Part shown: piece after piece, positions 1-11,959 of the stretch
Layout of the letters: each line of letters opens with the position of its first letter
How positions within the stretch are numbered: the stretch's first letter is position 1
Assembly: GCA_018398765.1 (NCBI GenBank)
Contig: JAHBMJ010004732.1
Coordinates: forward strand, 1 to 39,915
Source of the DNA: Chromera velia
Taxonomy: Eukaryota > Sar > Chromeraceae
Length of the DNA stretch: 39,915 nucleotides
Direction: 5' to 3'
Position numbers and translations under genes: made by a program
The notes under the pieces: generated by a model
The model's input: the letters and a program-made list of their open reading frames with translations, nothing else
Database searches by the model: none
What the model was told of the DNA's origin: nothing

Positions 1-1930
1 TCGATCGATCGATCGATGGATCTGATTCGAGTCGCCTCCGTTCGCTGCCGGGCAAGAGAGCAGGAAAATAAAGGTGAGTGCTTGTACGTGGGTGTGTGAT
101 TGTGTGTGTGTGTGTGTGGGTGAGAGAGAGCGAGAGAGTGTGTGAGTGAGTGAGTGAGTTAGTAGTCTCTGTGAAGTCGGAAATCCCAAACACTCATCTA
201 GGTGTCTCTGTAAGAGGTCAATGGAAAGCTCTTTTCAGCTGCAAGTGTGTAGAAAACCACTCAGGCCGGCTGCAGTTCGTGCGGTTGGTTGAATTCATGG
301 TTCCATGCAAGAAACCATTTCCATACCGTCGGAGTCGGTAGACACAGTCATCTCGTATTTTCAACATTTTCATCTCCCCCCCGTCCCCCCCTGTCTATGC
401 CTGCCTGCAGTCCCTCCAACAGTCCCCCAATCGACCGACCGACCGACCGATCGACCCTGCTCTCGCTGCCGGCAGCTCCGGGACCCGGGCAGACAGCTCC
501 AAGCAGACCTCTACACGGACCGACTGACGGGTGGAGGAGGCAGAGGTGCCAGGTCTATGTTCACAGTCAGGGCGTAAGCGGGGTCAACTGCAGGCTTCCC
601 CTGCAATCAATAAAACGTTACCTTTGATTGTTTGCGATGTCCGTGCCGGCTCACGTGTCCCTGAAAGAACCCGCACCTCTGGAAGCCCCTCAGCCGCTGA
701 TTAACACGCCCGGCCTGAACGGCGTTGATCGATCGACGCAACACCCAGAAGTCCAAATGAGAACGGAAACAAACGGAAACGCACACATACACACACAAAT
801 ATATATGTATATTATACACACACACTCCACGGAGGCTCTGAGGGAGGCAGGCAGGGGAAAAGACTGACATGTCCCGTTTCTTTCCCTCTTTTGGTTTTCC
901 TTTATAATGAAAGAAACAGATACACCGAGAAGTGCGATCACAAGAAGATCTCTTTTCTTCGTCCAATCTTTCCACTCCGCGGCTCACTGCTTCACAGCCC
1001 TTTCTCTGATACACATGAAGACAGATAGACAGATGAGAGAGGCAAGAATCGAACACCAGATCTATACCAGAAATAAACTTATATTCGTATAACTTATACT
1101 TCTACGGGGATGCACAGGTGGTGGGGCCAGGCGGGGAAGGCTTTCGGGAAGCACGGCTGTATCGTCTGATCGTGTGGCTCCGCACTCTCTTCTCCCACAA
1201 CTGGTGTGTGTGGCCTGCTCATTTGTTTGGGGGACAGCGGGAGTATATACCTATACTAATGCAGGCGCTCATTTTCTCTCCTCTTGAGCCTCCCTCCCCC
1301 CCTACAGTAGACGACTGACAGGCCGGGAGCCAGAAGCAGACATGGATTTGCCTCCGGAGCGCAAAGGGACGTCGGAACAGAAAACGAGAAGAGAAGGCGA
1401 TCGAGGGGCGGGTGCAAGGAAAGGAAAGGAAGGCAACGGACAGACTGTACAACTCGACAAGAGGACTGAAGGAAGACGGGAGGGAATCCTCTATGGAGTC
1501 CATGGACTGTGAGAGGCACAGAGAGAGAAAGACGGAGAGGGGGGACAGCGAAACAGGCAGAGAGAGAGATGTGCAGGTCCTATTGGGACAACGCTCTTGC
1601 TGTCCGCCATCCGACGAGTGCATCTATCTGGTCAGTAAGCTCTTTCCTGCACAATTTTGATCTGATCTTCAAGTCAGCTGCTTGGGTCGGTAAGTCAGAG
1701 TGAGCCCCTCAGGTTGCCCTCGCATGTCTCTTGAGTACGGCTTTTACGTATACACTCATCGCTTCAATTTCTTGTGCCCTGGCCCTACCCCAAACTGCTG
1801 CTACGTCAAGGCTCTAAGTTTGCGTCTTCATGTATGGCATCGTCTCTGCAGAGGGCGGAGAATCCGGGAGAATCTCCTGCATGGTGTCTCGAGCTAGAAG
1901 AAGACAGACAGGAGCGACACGGTCAACTAC
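1..1930. repeat. Segmental duplication, copy 1 (left edge cut by window)
   Basis: This stretch is repeated at 4116-6122 in the same orientation with only scattered substitutions and length changes in GT/GA microsatellites. Matching begins at the GATC-rich run at the window start and ends at the shared GTCAACTAC/TTCAACTAC near 1930 and 6122; the sequences after that are unrelated. Because copy 1 starts at base 1, the unit may extend further left outside the window. The spacing between copies is about 4.1 kb, and 1931-4115 is not duplicated within the window. Confidence 0.93.
16..1512 (+). CDS. Candidate three-exon small gene, copy 1 (hypothetical)
   Basis: I do not recognise this protein. A consistent model has exons at 16-73, 411-552 and 1308-1512, giving 134 residues. 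Exon 1 begins MDLIRVASVRCRARE and ends at a strong AAAG|GTGAGTG donor. Exon 2 follows a CCTGCAG acceptor; exon 3 follows a pyrimidine run ending CCTACAG. The three exons join in one frame (phases 1 and 2) and stop at TGA 1510-1512. The product is Arg/Pro/Gly-rich, with a CSRCRQLRDPG stretch in exon 2 and a very basic exon 3. The same model stays open in copy 2, but the copies are too similar for that to prove selection. Non-coding DNA or an ncRNA are real alternatives. Confidence 0.3.
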
Positions 1931-2797
1931 CGATGAGAGGAACGGAACCCTTACCTCCTTCCGACATCCGTTCAACGTTGATCTCTCCGAGAAGAGAAGG
2001 GAGTTTGGAGGGTGCACGATTGGGTGGGATGGACGAGAGATAGGGGATAGGGATGGGGCGACTCTTCAACTTTCATGCAGCCTGCTGAACCGTGCAGACT
2101 GTGTTGATTCAGGTCACAGATCGATGACGCGAGTACATGTTCTCAGTCAGAATACGGATGGACGGGTGGGCGGATGGAAAGAAGGAGGGATGGATGGGTG
2201 GATGATTGATGGAATGGAGTGCGGGAGTTGACTGATAGAAAAGAAAGGGGAAGGGGGGGAAAGAAGGGGGGACAGACAGCGACAAGGCAACGACAGAAGA
2301 TGACCATGTGTACCGCCAGGTTTCACTGCAGCTGAGGAAAGGGAGAAGAGTTATGAAGAATCGAGCAGGAGGTTACTCTTTTTTTCTTTATTCCCTGGCT
2401 CACTACAGAATCGTTTGACAGGCTGTTATGTTGTCAGGATCAGCTTCTAGGAAAGAAAGCGGAAAATTTGAGGGTGCCCGAAAACTGGGGGGTGATGATG
2501 CAGAGAAAACAGACCGTATGGGACGATTCAAAAAGGGGGAAAAGGGGATTGAGTGAAGCCTCTGTTGCGTCACTAAAAGTATCCATTTGTGCCAGACGGC
2601 AGTTAGACTTGAACCGTCGTTCTGCAAGTGAGAACGAAAGGGGACAGAGGAGTCACTGGAGAGGGACGACAGAGAGTGGGAAGAAGAGACGGAAAAGTCG
2701 CTGCCTGACTGACCATTAGTGACAACTTTTTTTTCTTTTCTGTTCCAGAAATGGAAGGCAAATGCCGAAGGAAGAGGGACACAAAGGAAAGAGTTTT

Positions 2798-2837
2798 GAC
2801 TGACTGACTGACTGACTGACTGACTGACTGACTGACT
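2798..2837. repeat. (GACT)n microsatellite
   Basis: About ten uninterrupted tetranucleotide units. It is responsible for the spurious SVSQSVSQ-type reading frame on the minus strand. Confidence 0.95.
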
Positions 2838-3684
2838 TTCTGCAGTCTGCGTGTCTCTGATCCGGACTGAGCAAGAAATGAGTGACATGCATGCGTGGAT
2901 GAGGATGGGTCAGGACTGAAAGATGGTTACCGGGAAAGGGGCGAGTCAACAAACACAATGGGGGGAGGAACAGGGGGAGGGACGTATGCATGCCTGTCTC
3001 GCTGGCTTAGTTCTCGATCGCCTGAGGCATCGTCTGAGCAAATGAAAGACTTCAGACCGACCGACGTGCTCGTCTGATCTTTGGGAGACATACGAGGAAA
3101 GAGGGGTATCGGAAAGCAAATGATTGGTTGATTGGCGCCTTTCTTCGTTCACTCAGGCTGTCTAGGGGAAAAAAGGGGAGTGAAGGGGGACGACACCTTC
3201 TTTGTGGTGCAAAAAGTGTTTCAGACGAACAAGTGAGAAATCGCGAAACCAAGAGTAGAGAAGGACGGTCGGATTGCACGGTTCTCGATTGCAGTGTTCG
3301 CGACATTGCAAGACCAACTGTCTGTCTGTGTGTCTGTCTGTCTGGCAGAACGGAACGAAAAACAAGAGGGACTGCGCCGAACGTTTGGTGTCAGACGTGT
3401 TTGGGCCGACAAAATGAGAAACTGTGAAGCAACAGCCAGACGGAAAGTCTGGTGGTTGTGTTAATGTCTGTCAGACAGTGAAGACGTCTGGTTTCATGAA
3501 CGAGAGAGAAAGACAGAGACCTTTTATGGGTGCCCATGCCAGGGCAGAGGGAGAGAGTTGTGATGCATGGACGAGAGATGAATGAAAGCGGAATGGACAT
3601 GGGGGGGATGCGCGACTTTGTGACTCTGCCCGGTTCATCTGGGGCAGACCTCCTCAGTGCTCCGAGCATGGAAGGGAGAGAGAG

Positions 3685-3717
3685 AGGGAGGGAGGGAGGG
3701 AGGGAGGGAGGGAGGGA
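3685..3717 (+). repeat. (GGGA)n run with G-quadruplex potential
   Basis: Eight consecutive GGGA units on the plus strand provide more than four runs of three guanines separated by single bases, the usual pattern for an intramolecular G-quadruplex. A GA tract lies directly before it. Confidence 0.85.
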
Positions 3718-4130
3718 GCTAGGGTCTGAAGAAGTCCAAAGGGACCAAAGGGATGGGGGGAGGCAAGACAAGCAAACCAGGATCGTTGAGGGATCGAGAG
3801 AGCGTCGGGATGCCCAGCTGTCTGGTTGCCTGATTGGGTGACAGACTGGGAAAGAGGGGAGGTAAAGAGACAGCTGTTCGAAGCGATAGGAAGGAGGAAG
3901 CACGAGGAAGGGATGCATGAGAAAGTTTGACCGATTTTGACACATTGGCGGTCGAGTTTGGCTTCGAGAGGGGAGAGCTGCTGAGGGCGGCCACCGCACT
4001 AAGCCGCTTCTCTGCCCCATTCTTTGATTCAATTTGTCAGTCACTCAGTCAGTCAGTGAGTACACAGCCGGAACCACCAAAGAAGTCGATCACTGACCCA
4101 CCCGGAGAGGCTCGATCGATCGATCGATCG

Positions 4131-4275
4131 ATGGATCTGATTCGAGTCGCCTCCGTTCGCTGCCGGGCAAGAGAGCAGGAAAATAAAGGTGAGTGTTTGA
4201 TTTTTGCGTTTATTGCTTTTTAGTGTCTACGTGAGTGTGTGATTGTGTGTGTGTGTGGGTGAGAGAGAGGGAGAG

Positions 4276-4311
<36 letters not shown>

Positions 4312-5705
4312 TGTGTGTGTGAGTGGGTGAGTGAGTTAGTAGTCTCTGTGAAGTCGGAAATCCCAAATACACATCTAGGTGTCTTTGTAAAGGGTCAATG
4401 GAAACGTGTTTCCAGCTGCAAGTATGCGGAAAACCCTTTAGGCCGGCTGCAATTCGTGCGGTTGGTTGAATTCATGGTTCCATGCAAGAAACCATTTCCA
4501 TACCGTCGGAGTCGGAAGACACAGCCATCTCGTATTTTCAACATTTTCATCTCCCCGCCCATTCCCTCCTGTCTATGCCTGCCTGCCTGCAGTCCTTCCA
4601 ACAGTCCCCCAATCGACCGACCGACCGACCGATCGACCCTGCTCTCGCTGCCGGCAGCTCCGGGACCCGGGCAGACATCTCCAAGCAGACCTCTACACGG
4701 ACCGACTGACGGGTGGAGGAGGGAGAGGTGCCAGGTCTATGTTCACAGTCAGGGCGTAAGCGGGGTCAACTGCAGGCTTCCCGTGCAACCAATAAAACGT
4801 TACCTTTGATTGTTTGCGATGTCCGTGCCGGCTCACGTGTCCCTGAAAGAACCCGCACCTCTGGAAGCCCCTCAGCCGCTGATTGACACGCCCGGCCTGA
4901 ACGGCGTTGATCGATCGACGCAACACCCAGAAGTCCAAATGAGAACGGAAACAAACGGAAAAGCACACACTCGCACACAAATATATATGTATATTATACA
5001 GACACACACACACACACTCCACGCAGACTTTGAGGGAGGCAGGCAGGGGAAAAGACTGAGATGTCCGGTTTGTTTCCCTCTTTTGGTTTTTCCTTCATAA
5101 TGAAAGAAACAAATACACCGAGAAGTACGATCACAAGAAGATCTCTTTTCTTCATCCAATCTTTCCACTCCGCGGCTCACTGCTTCACAGTCCTTTCTCT
5201 GATACACATGGAGACAGATAGACAGATGAGAGAGGCAAGAATCGAACACCAGATCTATACCAGAAATAAACTCATATTCGTATTACTTATGCTTATACAG
5301 GGATGCACAGGTGGTGGGGCCAGGCGGGGAAGGCTTTCGGGAAGCACGGCTGTATCGTCTGATCGTGTGGCTCCGCACTCTCTTCTCCCACAACTGGTGT
5401 GTGTGGCCTGCTCATTTGTTTGGGGGACAGCGGGAGTATATACCTATACTAATGCAGGCGCTCATTTTCTCTCCTCTTGAGCCTCCCTCCCCCCCTACAG
5501 TAGACGACTGACAGGCCGGGAGCCAGAAGCAGACATGGATTTGCCTCCGGAGCGCAAAGGGACGTCGGAACAGAAAACGAGAAGAGAAGGCGATCGAGGG
5601 GCGGGTGCAAGGAAAGGAAAGGAAGGCAACGGACAGACTGTACAACTCGACAAGAGGACCGAAGGAAGCCGGGAGGGAATCCTCTATGGAGTCCATGGAC
5701 TGTGA
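4131..5705 (+). CDS. Candidate three-exon small gene, copy 2 (hypothetical)
   Basis: This is the paralogue of the candidate at 16-1512, with exons 4131-4188, 4593-4734 and 5501-5705. All exon lengths, splice signals and the TGA stop are preserved. I see five substitutions in the exons: two silent and three replacing residues (P to L, Q to H, R to S). No family is recognised. The GA microsatellite expanded in this copy lies wholly inside the proposed first intron, so it does not disturb the model. Uncertainty is the same as for copy 1. Confidence 0.3.
4260..4322. repeat. (GA)n/(GT)n microsatellite
   Basis: A GA run followed by a GT run, much longer here than at the matching place in copy 1 (about 121-150). 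It is the main length difference between the two duplicated segments. Confidence 0.9.
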
Positions 5706-6137
5706 GAGGTACAAACAGAGAGAAAGACGGAGAGGGGGGGGGAGAGAGAGAGAGAGAGAGATGTGCAGATCCTATTGGGACAACGCTCTTGCTGTTCGCC
5801 ATCCGACGAGTGCATCTATCTGGTCAGTAACCTCTTTCCTGCACAATTTTGATCTGATCTTCAAGTCAGCTGCTTGGGTCAGTAAGTCGGAGTGAGCCCC
5901 TCAATTTGCCCTCGCATGTCTCTTGAGTACAGCGCATACATATACACTCATCGCTTCAATTTCTTGTGCCCTGGCCCTACCCCAAACTGCTGCTACGTCA
6001 AGGCTCTAAGTTTGCGTCTTCATGTATGGCATCGTCTCTGCAGAGGGCGGAGAATCCGGGAGAATCTCCTGCATGGTGTCTCGAGCTAGAAGAAGACAGA
6101 CAAGAGCGAGAGGTTCAACTACCTGTGTGTGTCTGTG

Positions 6138-6240
6138 AGAGAGAGAGAGAGAGAGGTGTACAGGTCCTATCAGGACATGCAACTCTCGTGCTGTTTGCCT
6201 TCCGACCCTATTTCCGACCGAGTGTGGATCTGGTCAGGTC
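6138..6240. repeat. Degenerate third partial copy of the duplicated segment
   Basis: A GA run followed by GTACAGGTCCTATCAGGACA, an imperfect match to the GA run plus GTGCAGGTCCTATTGGGACA stretch near 1560-1640 and its copy near 5750-5830. The shared TCTGGTCAG end is also present. It lies just 15 bases after the end of copy 2, which suggests an internal rearrangement or an older duplication. Confidence 0.5.
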
Positions 6241-6799
6241 TCCGAGTGATCGAGATTTAGATCCGTCACAGAAGCTGATTTAAAGATCAGTTAATTAATT
6301 TGGCATTGCGCAGCAGTCATTGCTAGTCAAGAAGTTAATAACCCTACAGTCGACGGAAGGTTTTACATATCAGACACTGTCGCCAGAAAGTTTGTGACTT
6401 CAAGTTGTTTTCTCAGATTGTTGTCTGTGTGCACTAAGTAAGCATGTCTAAGTGTACGTATCCCTAGCATGAGCTCTTTTCCAGTGATGTAGGCCGGTAT
6501 ATGCAGTGTATATGTGTGTACATGTGTGTGTTTGTCTTGGTTCCTACTTTGAGATTAGCGAGCTAGCGGTCGCAACCCGAAAAGAGATGCTTGCTGGAGG
6601 GGGGGGAACACTTATATATAAGTAGCTATGTGAATGAATGTCGTTCAAAGTTTCACTATAATATACTATAATTAAGATTTACATGGGCCAGGAGCAATAT
6701 ATTATATATAGGCAGACTCGGTGTTTTAATTTCAAAGGTCTGCTTCAAATTGCTTGCCGTAGTTGTATAAATCACTGTATCTACTAGTAGTTAGTAAAC
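6241..6799. other. AT-rich intergenic DNA; no gene seen
   Basis: This stretch separates the duplicated segment from the transposon nest. It contains TATA-type and ATATAT runs near 6650-6720 and no ORF of note on either strand. It ends in the CTAGTA that is repeated at the other side of the transposon nest. Confidence 0.5.
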
Positions 6800-6805
6800 C
6801 TAGTA
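6800..6805. repeat. Target-site duplication, left (CTAGTA)
   Basis: Direct repeat of 14162-14167, abutting the left inverted repeat of the outermost element. Confidence 0.55.
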
Positions 6806-6946
6806 ACTAGGCGTCGGCTAAAGAAAAAAAAAAAATATTTCCCCAAATCCTTTACTTTTTTTTTTTTCTTTTTTTCTTTTTCAATCAAACAACTGTTGTT
6901 CAATTGTTGCACAGGTGTTGTTGACGTGTTGCACAACTGTTGTTCG

Positions 6947-7269
6947 TGAAGCAACAGCTAGTGAGCATTTAACTGAGCGACTCAGTGCTAGGCTATAGCT
7001 TCACCTATATATGATCTCGATCTCGTGGCCTCATCGACAAAAGGAGTGTCAGTATATGTTCTTGCTGCTTGGCCTCTAGATAGGCCAGTTTGATGCAGTC
7101 TAGGATGCAGTACTTTCTGTCTGATTGCATTTATGTATGCTCTATCGATCCGGTGTGTATACTGCATGCATGTGCATACATTTTTACGTCACCTGCGCTC
7201 GTTTTGCACGCAGGCCGTGAAGCTTTGACTTGGTGTGGATTGACTTGACTTCGTTGGTGCCACTTTACA
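6947..7269 (-). repeat. 3' LTR of the middle (TRIM-like) element
   Basis: 323 bp; pairs with 13746-14068. About 22 differences by eye, and every one I found is a transition. Confidence 0.8.
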
Positions 7270-7425
7270 GCTATTCCCTTCTTTATGAGCGGTAGCGGAT
7301 AGAAGAGAACCCATCACCGTGTTGGTGGTCGAGAAACTTCACGTGCTGGTCTTGTTGCTTACGTCCTATCATGTCCCGTCCTCTGCTTCTTAGTTGAACT
7401 TCTTGATGAGAGACGAGAATCTGTC
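7270..7425. other. Left internal remnant of the middle LTR element
   Basis: Lies between the 3' LTR of the middle element and the copia insertion. It begins with the purine-rich (minus strand) tract and holds no ORF of note. Confidence 0.6.
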
Positions 7426-7430
7426 CCAGA
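7426..7430. repeat. Copia target-site duplication, left (CCAGA)
   Basis: Five bases identical to 13316-13320, exactly abutting the LTR ends. Confidence 0.85.
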
Positions 7431-7691
7431 TGTAGAATATAGGAGGCTTAGGCTACGATTAGGGAAGGGACATCTACTTCATAGGAAAGTCTGTCAGTCA
7501 AGGAAGTCGGAATGATCGGCTGATTCCGACTTCTGTGTAAAGGTCAGTCAATCTTAAACGATCAATCGGATGCAATTAATTCGCCTCTGCAACATGAATC
7601 CGACAGAGCCGTGCGTCCCGGGCCCGGCCAGGGCATGTCGGTCCCGGCGTGCGCCGTCTTCCGATCGTATGCACGCCTGCTCAACTTCATA
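7431..7691 (-). repeat. 3' LTR of the copia element
   Basis: 261 bp, starting TGTAGAATATAGG on the plus strand and ending ..CAACTTCATA. The final TA corresponds to CA in the partner LTR. About 12 differences from 13055-13315 by eye (about 95% identity), 11 of them transitions. Confidence 0.92.
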
Positions 7692-7759
7692 ATCACCCCC
7701 CATGGATTGGCATACATCAAACACATGAATTAATCCATGCAAGAGGCAGAGCAGGCAAG

Positions 7760-10700
7760 TCATACATGCAGGAATTTAGTCTGTCTGTCGGCATGCTGAG
7801 ATTCTGTAGGCACCCACTTCACATTCGCGTTCAACTCTTTGATCATTTCACGAGTGTAATCAAGCTCCCCCTGAAATCGAGGCTCACTCATAGACTGGCT
7901 ACTCGCGAGTTGAAACATGAGTGGCTGAGAATCACTCACCATTATAACAGGAATCTCACACCCGAACAGCTTCTTCAATAAATCCCTGTACCGGTATGCT
8001 TCCTTGCATCCATCTCTTAGAGCCAGAAGCTTAGCTGCAGTGGTACTACCAAGCTTTCTACCTTCTCTTTTCAATCTCCATGCAACTGTATTCACATACC
8101 CAAGCGTACAAAGGTCCTTTAAGGCAGACTGACTCACAATCTGGAATTCAAATCCCTTCCTCACTGTCTTCTTTGACAACTTGTAGGATGCATCAACCCA
8201 CCCCACCAAGATAGGATGCTCTCCTTCCTTCAATCCCTTCAACTCAAGGGCACGATGTGTCTGCTGAGCATAAGCAAGTGCCTTGTCAACCACATGAAAG
8301 GAACGAGCAGACGGACGAGAGTTGTTCTTCGAGAGAGCAGAAAATAGGAAAAAAAGATGCGGCTGACTCTTCACCAACCAACCGAGCTTCCCGACTTTCT
8401 CTTGATGCTGCTCTTGAAGAGACATGTCGATCCCTTCATCTGCTGACATAAGGAGATCTTTGTCTGTCAGCTTGACCACTTTTTTTATCTCTTCCTCCCC
8501 TCCCGGAACAAGAAACGCAGCATACTGACCCTGATCCCACAACATGGTGGAACCAACCATGCGCACAGACATACCTGTATACGCATGCAACTCACCATCA
8601 TCCATCACCTCCGGATCATCCATCTGAATGTGCTTCTGCAACTTTCTGACTTCTCTACATACATCTGATGCAAAGAGAAACAAGTCATCGACACGCATTA
8701 ATAGAAGACCACACGCATCCCCCTTTCTGTTTCTCTTGACAAAAATGCTTTCTGCTATCTCTGCCCATCCCTCCTTCGCTGCCACAACTTCTTTGAAGAA
8801 CTTTGTATACTTTCTGGGAGCGTCCTTCAATCCGTAGGCAGCCCAGGGGGCCTTTGGATTTTCACCACAAGGCCTGCTTGCAGCTCTGGGATGATATGGA
8901 AAGGAAGGTCAGAAGGGAAAGACAACCAAATGTCCTCGTCCTCATAGGGGCACTGCAAGAATACAGTGGAGACATCCGACTTGGCTGCTTTCAACCCTCT
9001 CATCAAAGCCTACACAATGGAGGCCCTCACAAGCCTGGAATCGGCAGTCCTCGAATACGTTTCTACAAACTTCCTTTTGTCCTCAAACCCCCTGATGACA
9101 AGTTTACTCTTGGCTACCCTCTCCCCATTCTTCAATTTCTATGTGCGCACAATCCGGAGTGTCAGTGGTTTCTTTCCTTTTGCTCTTGCCTCACTTGCCT
9201 CCATCACAGAATCGAGCACAAAAACAAAGCAGTCCTTCCACCTATAGAATTCTTTTTCGTCACTCTCCTTGAAAAGTCCCTGATGAATCTCTTCTGCTGT
9301 TGCCTCAACGTGCCCTTTCATCAAGTTCTCTTCTTAAGACACGAGCTTGCAGCTTTCTACACTCACAGAACAAGAGAAAGCGCTTTGTCAAAACGCTCTC
9401 CTGCCTCCCGCTCAGCCATCCACCGCCTCTTTGCTCTAAAAGCTCTCATCTTTTCTCTGTGCAGTTTCTGTTTCAGACGACAAAACCCAACAAACTCTGG
9501 CTGCTCGACTTCCTCACTTGCTCCTCCCACAGTGTCAACCCCCTCACCGGTGGAACCGAGCTGACCACCGGTGGAAGCATCTGGAGCAAGGGCATTCACT
9601 CCAAAGAGCGAATCGTCATCGTCGCTGTGCACAAAATCAGAGTCCGGAATGTCAGAATACTGAATGGCGTCTTCTTCTGCTTCTACGGAAGGGTTCCAGG
9701 CGGCTGAGTCAGACGCCTTTCCCCCCTTCTCTGGGAAATCTCCACTCGCTCTTTCTTCTCTGCTACGAACGCATGCGAGTGCCTCGGCAGGGATCTGCAT
9801 TCCCTCCCCAAACTGGAAGTGGGCAGCCACTTCATCACCCTTGTGGTCATCGATCTCCTCTAAACGAGACGGCTTCCACTGTCCTGTTCGGGGGCTTTGT
9901 TGAAGAACAGCCACGTCAATGCACCTCTTTCCCTCCCGCATCACTTGTACGGGAAACCAGGCACCCCCTGCTCTTCGTGCTATCACCCCCTTCTTTTGTT
10001 CTGACAACTCTACTGGCGGGCCCAAACCGTCTTCTTCATTCAGAGGCGTTGCTGGCTCAGCTTCACCCCCAGAAACGTCTCCATTCTCGTTAAAGGACTC
10101 CATGGACACAGGCACCCCCCGTCTTTGCACTGCAGTGCGTCAGACAGGGAGCTTCATGTCAAAATCGGACCTATCATCATCGTCATCGGAACTGGGGACG
10201 TCCGTCTCCTCATCATCTGAACGGTAGGACTGCTGCTGCTGACGGGGAAGGCAATCAGCTCCTTCTTCCCCCACCCACCGATGGAGACGGACCTGAGACG
10301 GATGGAGTCGTACCCCCACCTATCTACTCTTGCGGTTGCATACAACAGAAACAACCTTCATTGAGAGAACACCCCCAAAAAACCCAACCTCCCCCCTTGG
10401 TTCCCATCCCTACACATGCCCTGGCACCCTATCAACAAAGCACACTTGGTCCCCGACAGTCACCGGAGACACCCCTGCAGAGCCCTTTCCAAATACAGCA
10501 ACATCTGGGGAAAGACCTGTCACTGAATACATAGTCGTGTTCAACTGCTGTGCAACACTCTGCAGGAAGAAAGGCTAAAGAAAGGATGGAAGACGAAGAG
10601 ACAGAAAGAACTTCCGAATGAGGGCCTTCACTGAAGCGTTCACCCTCTCCACTCGACCTTGGGATTCGGGAGTGTAAGGTGCCCCAAACTCATGATGGAT

Positions 10701-11957
10701 GCCTTCCTGCCTACAAAACCATTCATATGAGCGGACAGTAAATTCACCTCCATTGTCAGAGCACACGACTTTCGGCTTTCCTTTGCCCAACTTCTCATAC
10801 TTCCGCGTTCACACAATGAGATGCGTAACCGCCTGCCACTTGTGTTTCAGTGGCAGCAAATCGATCTTTCTTGTCGCTCCATCAACAAGAACAGATACCC
10901 AAACAAATCCCCCTGCCCCTCTGCACTTCGATTTGAACAAATCATGGAAGACAACATCATTGAAAGACTGAGGGGCAGAGACACAATCAGAAGAAGAGCG
11001 AGGCATCTTCCACGTACGAGCATTTATGAAAACACATGCAGGACATTCATCATGCATATCATAGCACTCATATAAAGAGACATCCATTCCTTTCTCAATC
11101 AAGGTAGAAAAGAGACGCTTCCCACTTGCGTGGGAATATCGGTGATGCAAGAAACGCAAAAGACGCTTCTTTTCCTCTGCCTTCTCTGAAAAAGAAACCT
11201 TCTATCCTTCTTTCTCCTTTCTATCTGTATCACTATCTGCATTTTCATTCTCTTTTCCGTTCTCAGGCTGTCTAAGCCTTTGGCCTCTCTCCTCTTTTTT
11301 CGCCCTTTTGGGCTTTTTTATCTTTTTCTTTCCATTCTTCTTTTCAAAAAAGAAAGTTTCTGTCACCAGTGGCTCAGCAAAACGGACTCGGCGGGGTGGC
11401 TTCCGCTTTGCTTTTGCCGGGTGAGCAGACTCCCAGACATGAGACATTTCTTCCTGCCCTTCCTTCATGACGAGGACTGGCAACCCCCCAAAGGATTCAA
11501 CAAGCGCAGGAAACTTTTCTCCGTTCTCATCAGTCAGATACACAATACCACTGCCTTCTTCTAAACTCACTTTCTTAATGTGGAAAGACAAAAGAGAGTG
11601 AACGACATCAGGGGAGAAAGCGGCAACTTCACGTGTATTCCTCCATTCACCTCTTTCGACATCAAAGGCAGGGAGACGATACTCTTTCATCAGCTCTGTC
11701 TCAAGCGTTGCATCTGACCGTGCAATGTCATACACTTTCTTTTCTTTCCATTCCCTCACTGCACATTCATCCATGTCAGAAGAGAAAAGAGACAAAGTGC
11801 ACATTGAATCGACATGAGGGCTGACACGTGGAAGATCCCAGTTGCGAATGGCTGCCGCTCCTGCTTTCTCCCGCTGACTCCCTCTGGACTGCACCGACAC
11901 TGAAGGAACACTCGCCCCCCCAGCTCTGGTGACGTCTCCATCTGAGCGGTCCGACAC
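7760..11957 (-). pseudogene. Copia pol (protease, integrase, reverse transcriptase, RNase H), multiply interrupted
   Basis: Successive minus-strand pieces give a whole pol. 11957-11202 holds a protease-like stretch around HVDSMCTLS, where a DSG would be expected. 11159-10809 has the integrase zinc motif (HHRYSH...C..C) and the first acidic residue in VFHDLF. 10790-10575 has CSDNGGEF and SQGRVERVN, the rest of the DDE core. 10130-9363 is an acidic linker. 9324-8870 begins reverse transcriptase, including SDVSTVFLQ near 8970. 8836-7760 has [18 protein letters not shown] (the YVDD box, about 8684-8695) and RNase H ([18 protein letters not shown]). The usual RNase H glutamate reads TTAAK here. 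In-frame stops lie at 11202, 10809, 10575, about 10408, 9139 and 9010, with frame changes near 8840-8870 and between 10408 and 10130. Confidence 0.93.
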
Positions 11958-11959
11958 GG

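Larger units (their letters stand above)
1931..4115. other. Spacer between the duplicated segments; no gene seen
   Basis: This stretch has only short ORFs on both strands with no recognisable domain or convincing splice pattern. It is rich in purine runs on the plus strand and in simple repeats, including a GACT run (2798-2837) and a GGGA run (3685-3717). It ends in a GATC tetranucleotide run (about 4112-4130) that leads into copy 2. Confidence 0.5.
4116..6122. repeat. Segmental duplication, copy 2
   Basis: Second copy of the 1-1930 segment in the same orientation. It differs mainly by an expanded GA tract (about 4260-4322) and by small changes in AT/CA microsatellites. Compared with copy 1, coding-like parts carry both transitions and transversions, unlike the transition-only pattern of the nearby LTR pairs. 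The unique DNA upstream (1931-4115) separates the two copies. Confidence 0.93.

Noticed and set aside
607-1056. 149-codon minus-strand frame in the duplicated segment
   Set aside because: It crosses CA/TA microsatellite sequence, has no domain, and runs antisense to the better-spliced candidate gene.
3391-4044. 217-codon minus-strand Ser/Pro/Leu-rich frame
   Set aside because: Largely produced by the GGGA/GA runs; no domain or splice support, and the frame is not conserved in any duplicate.
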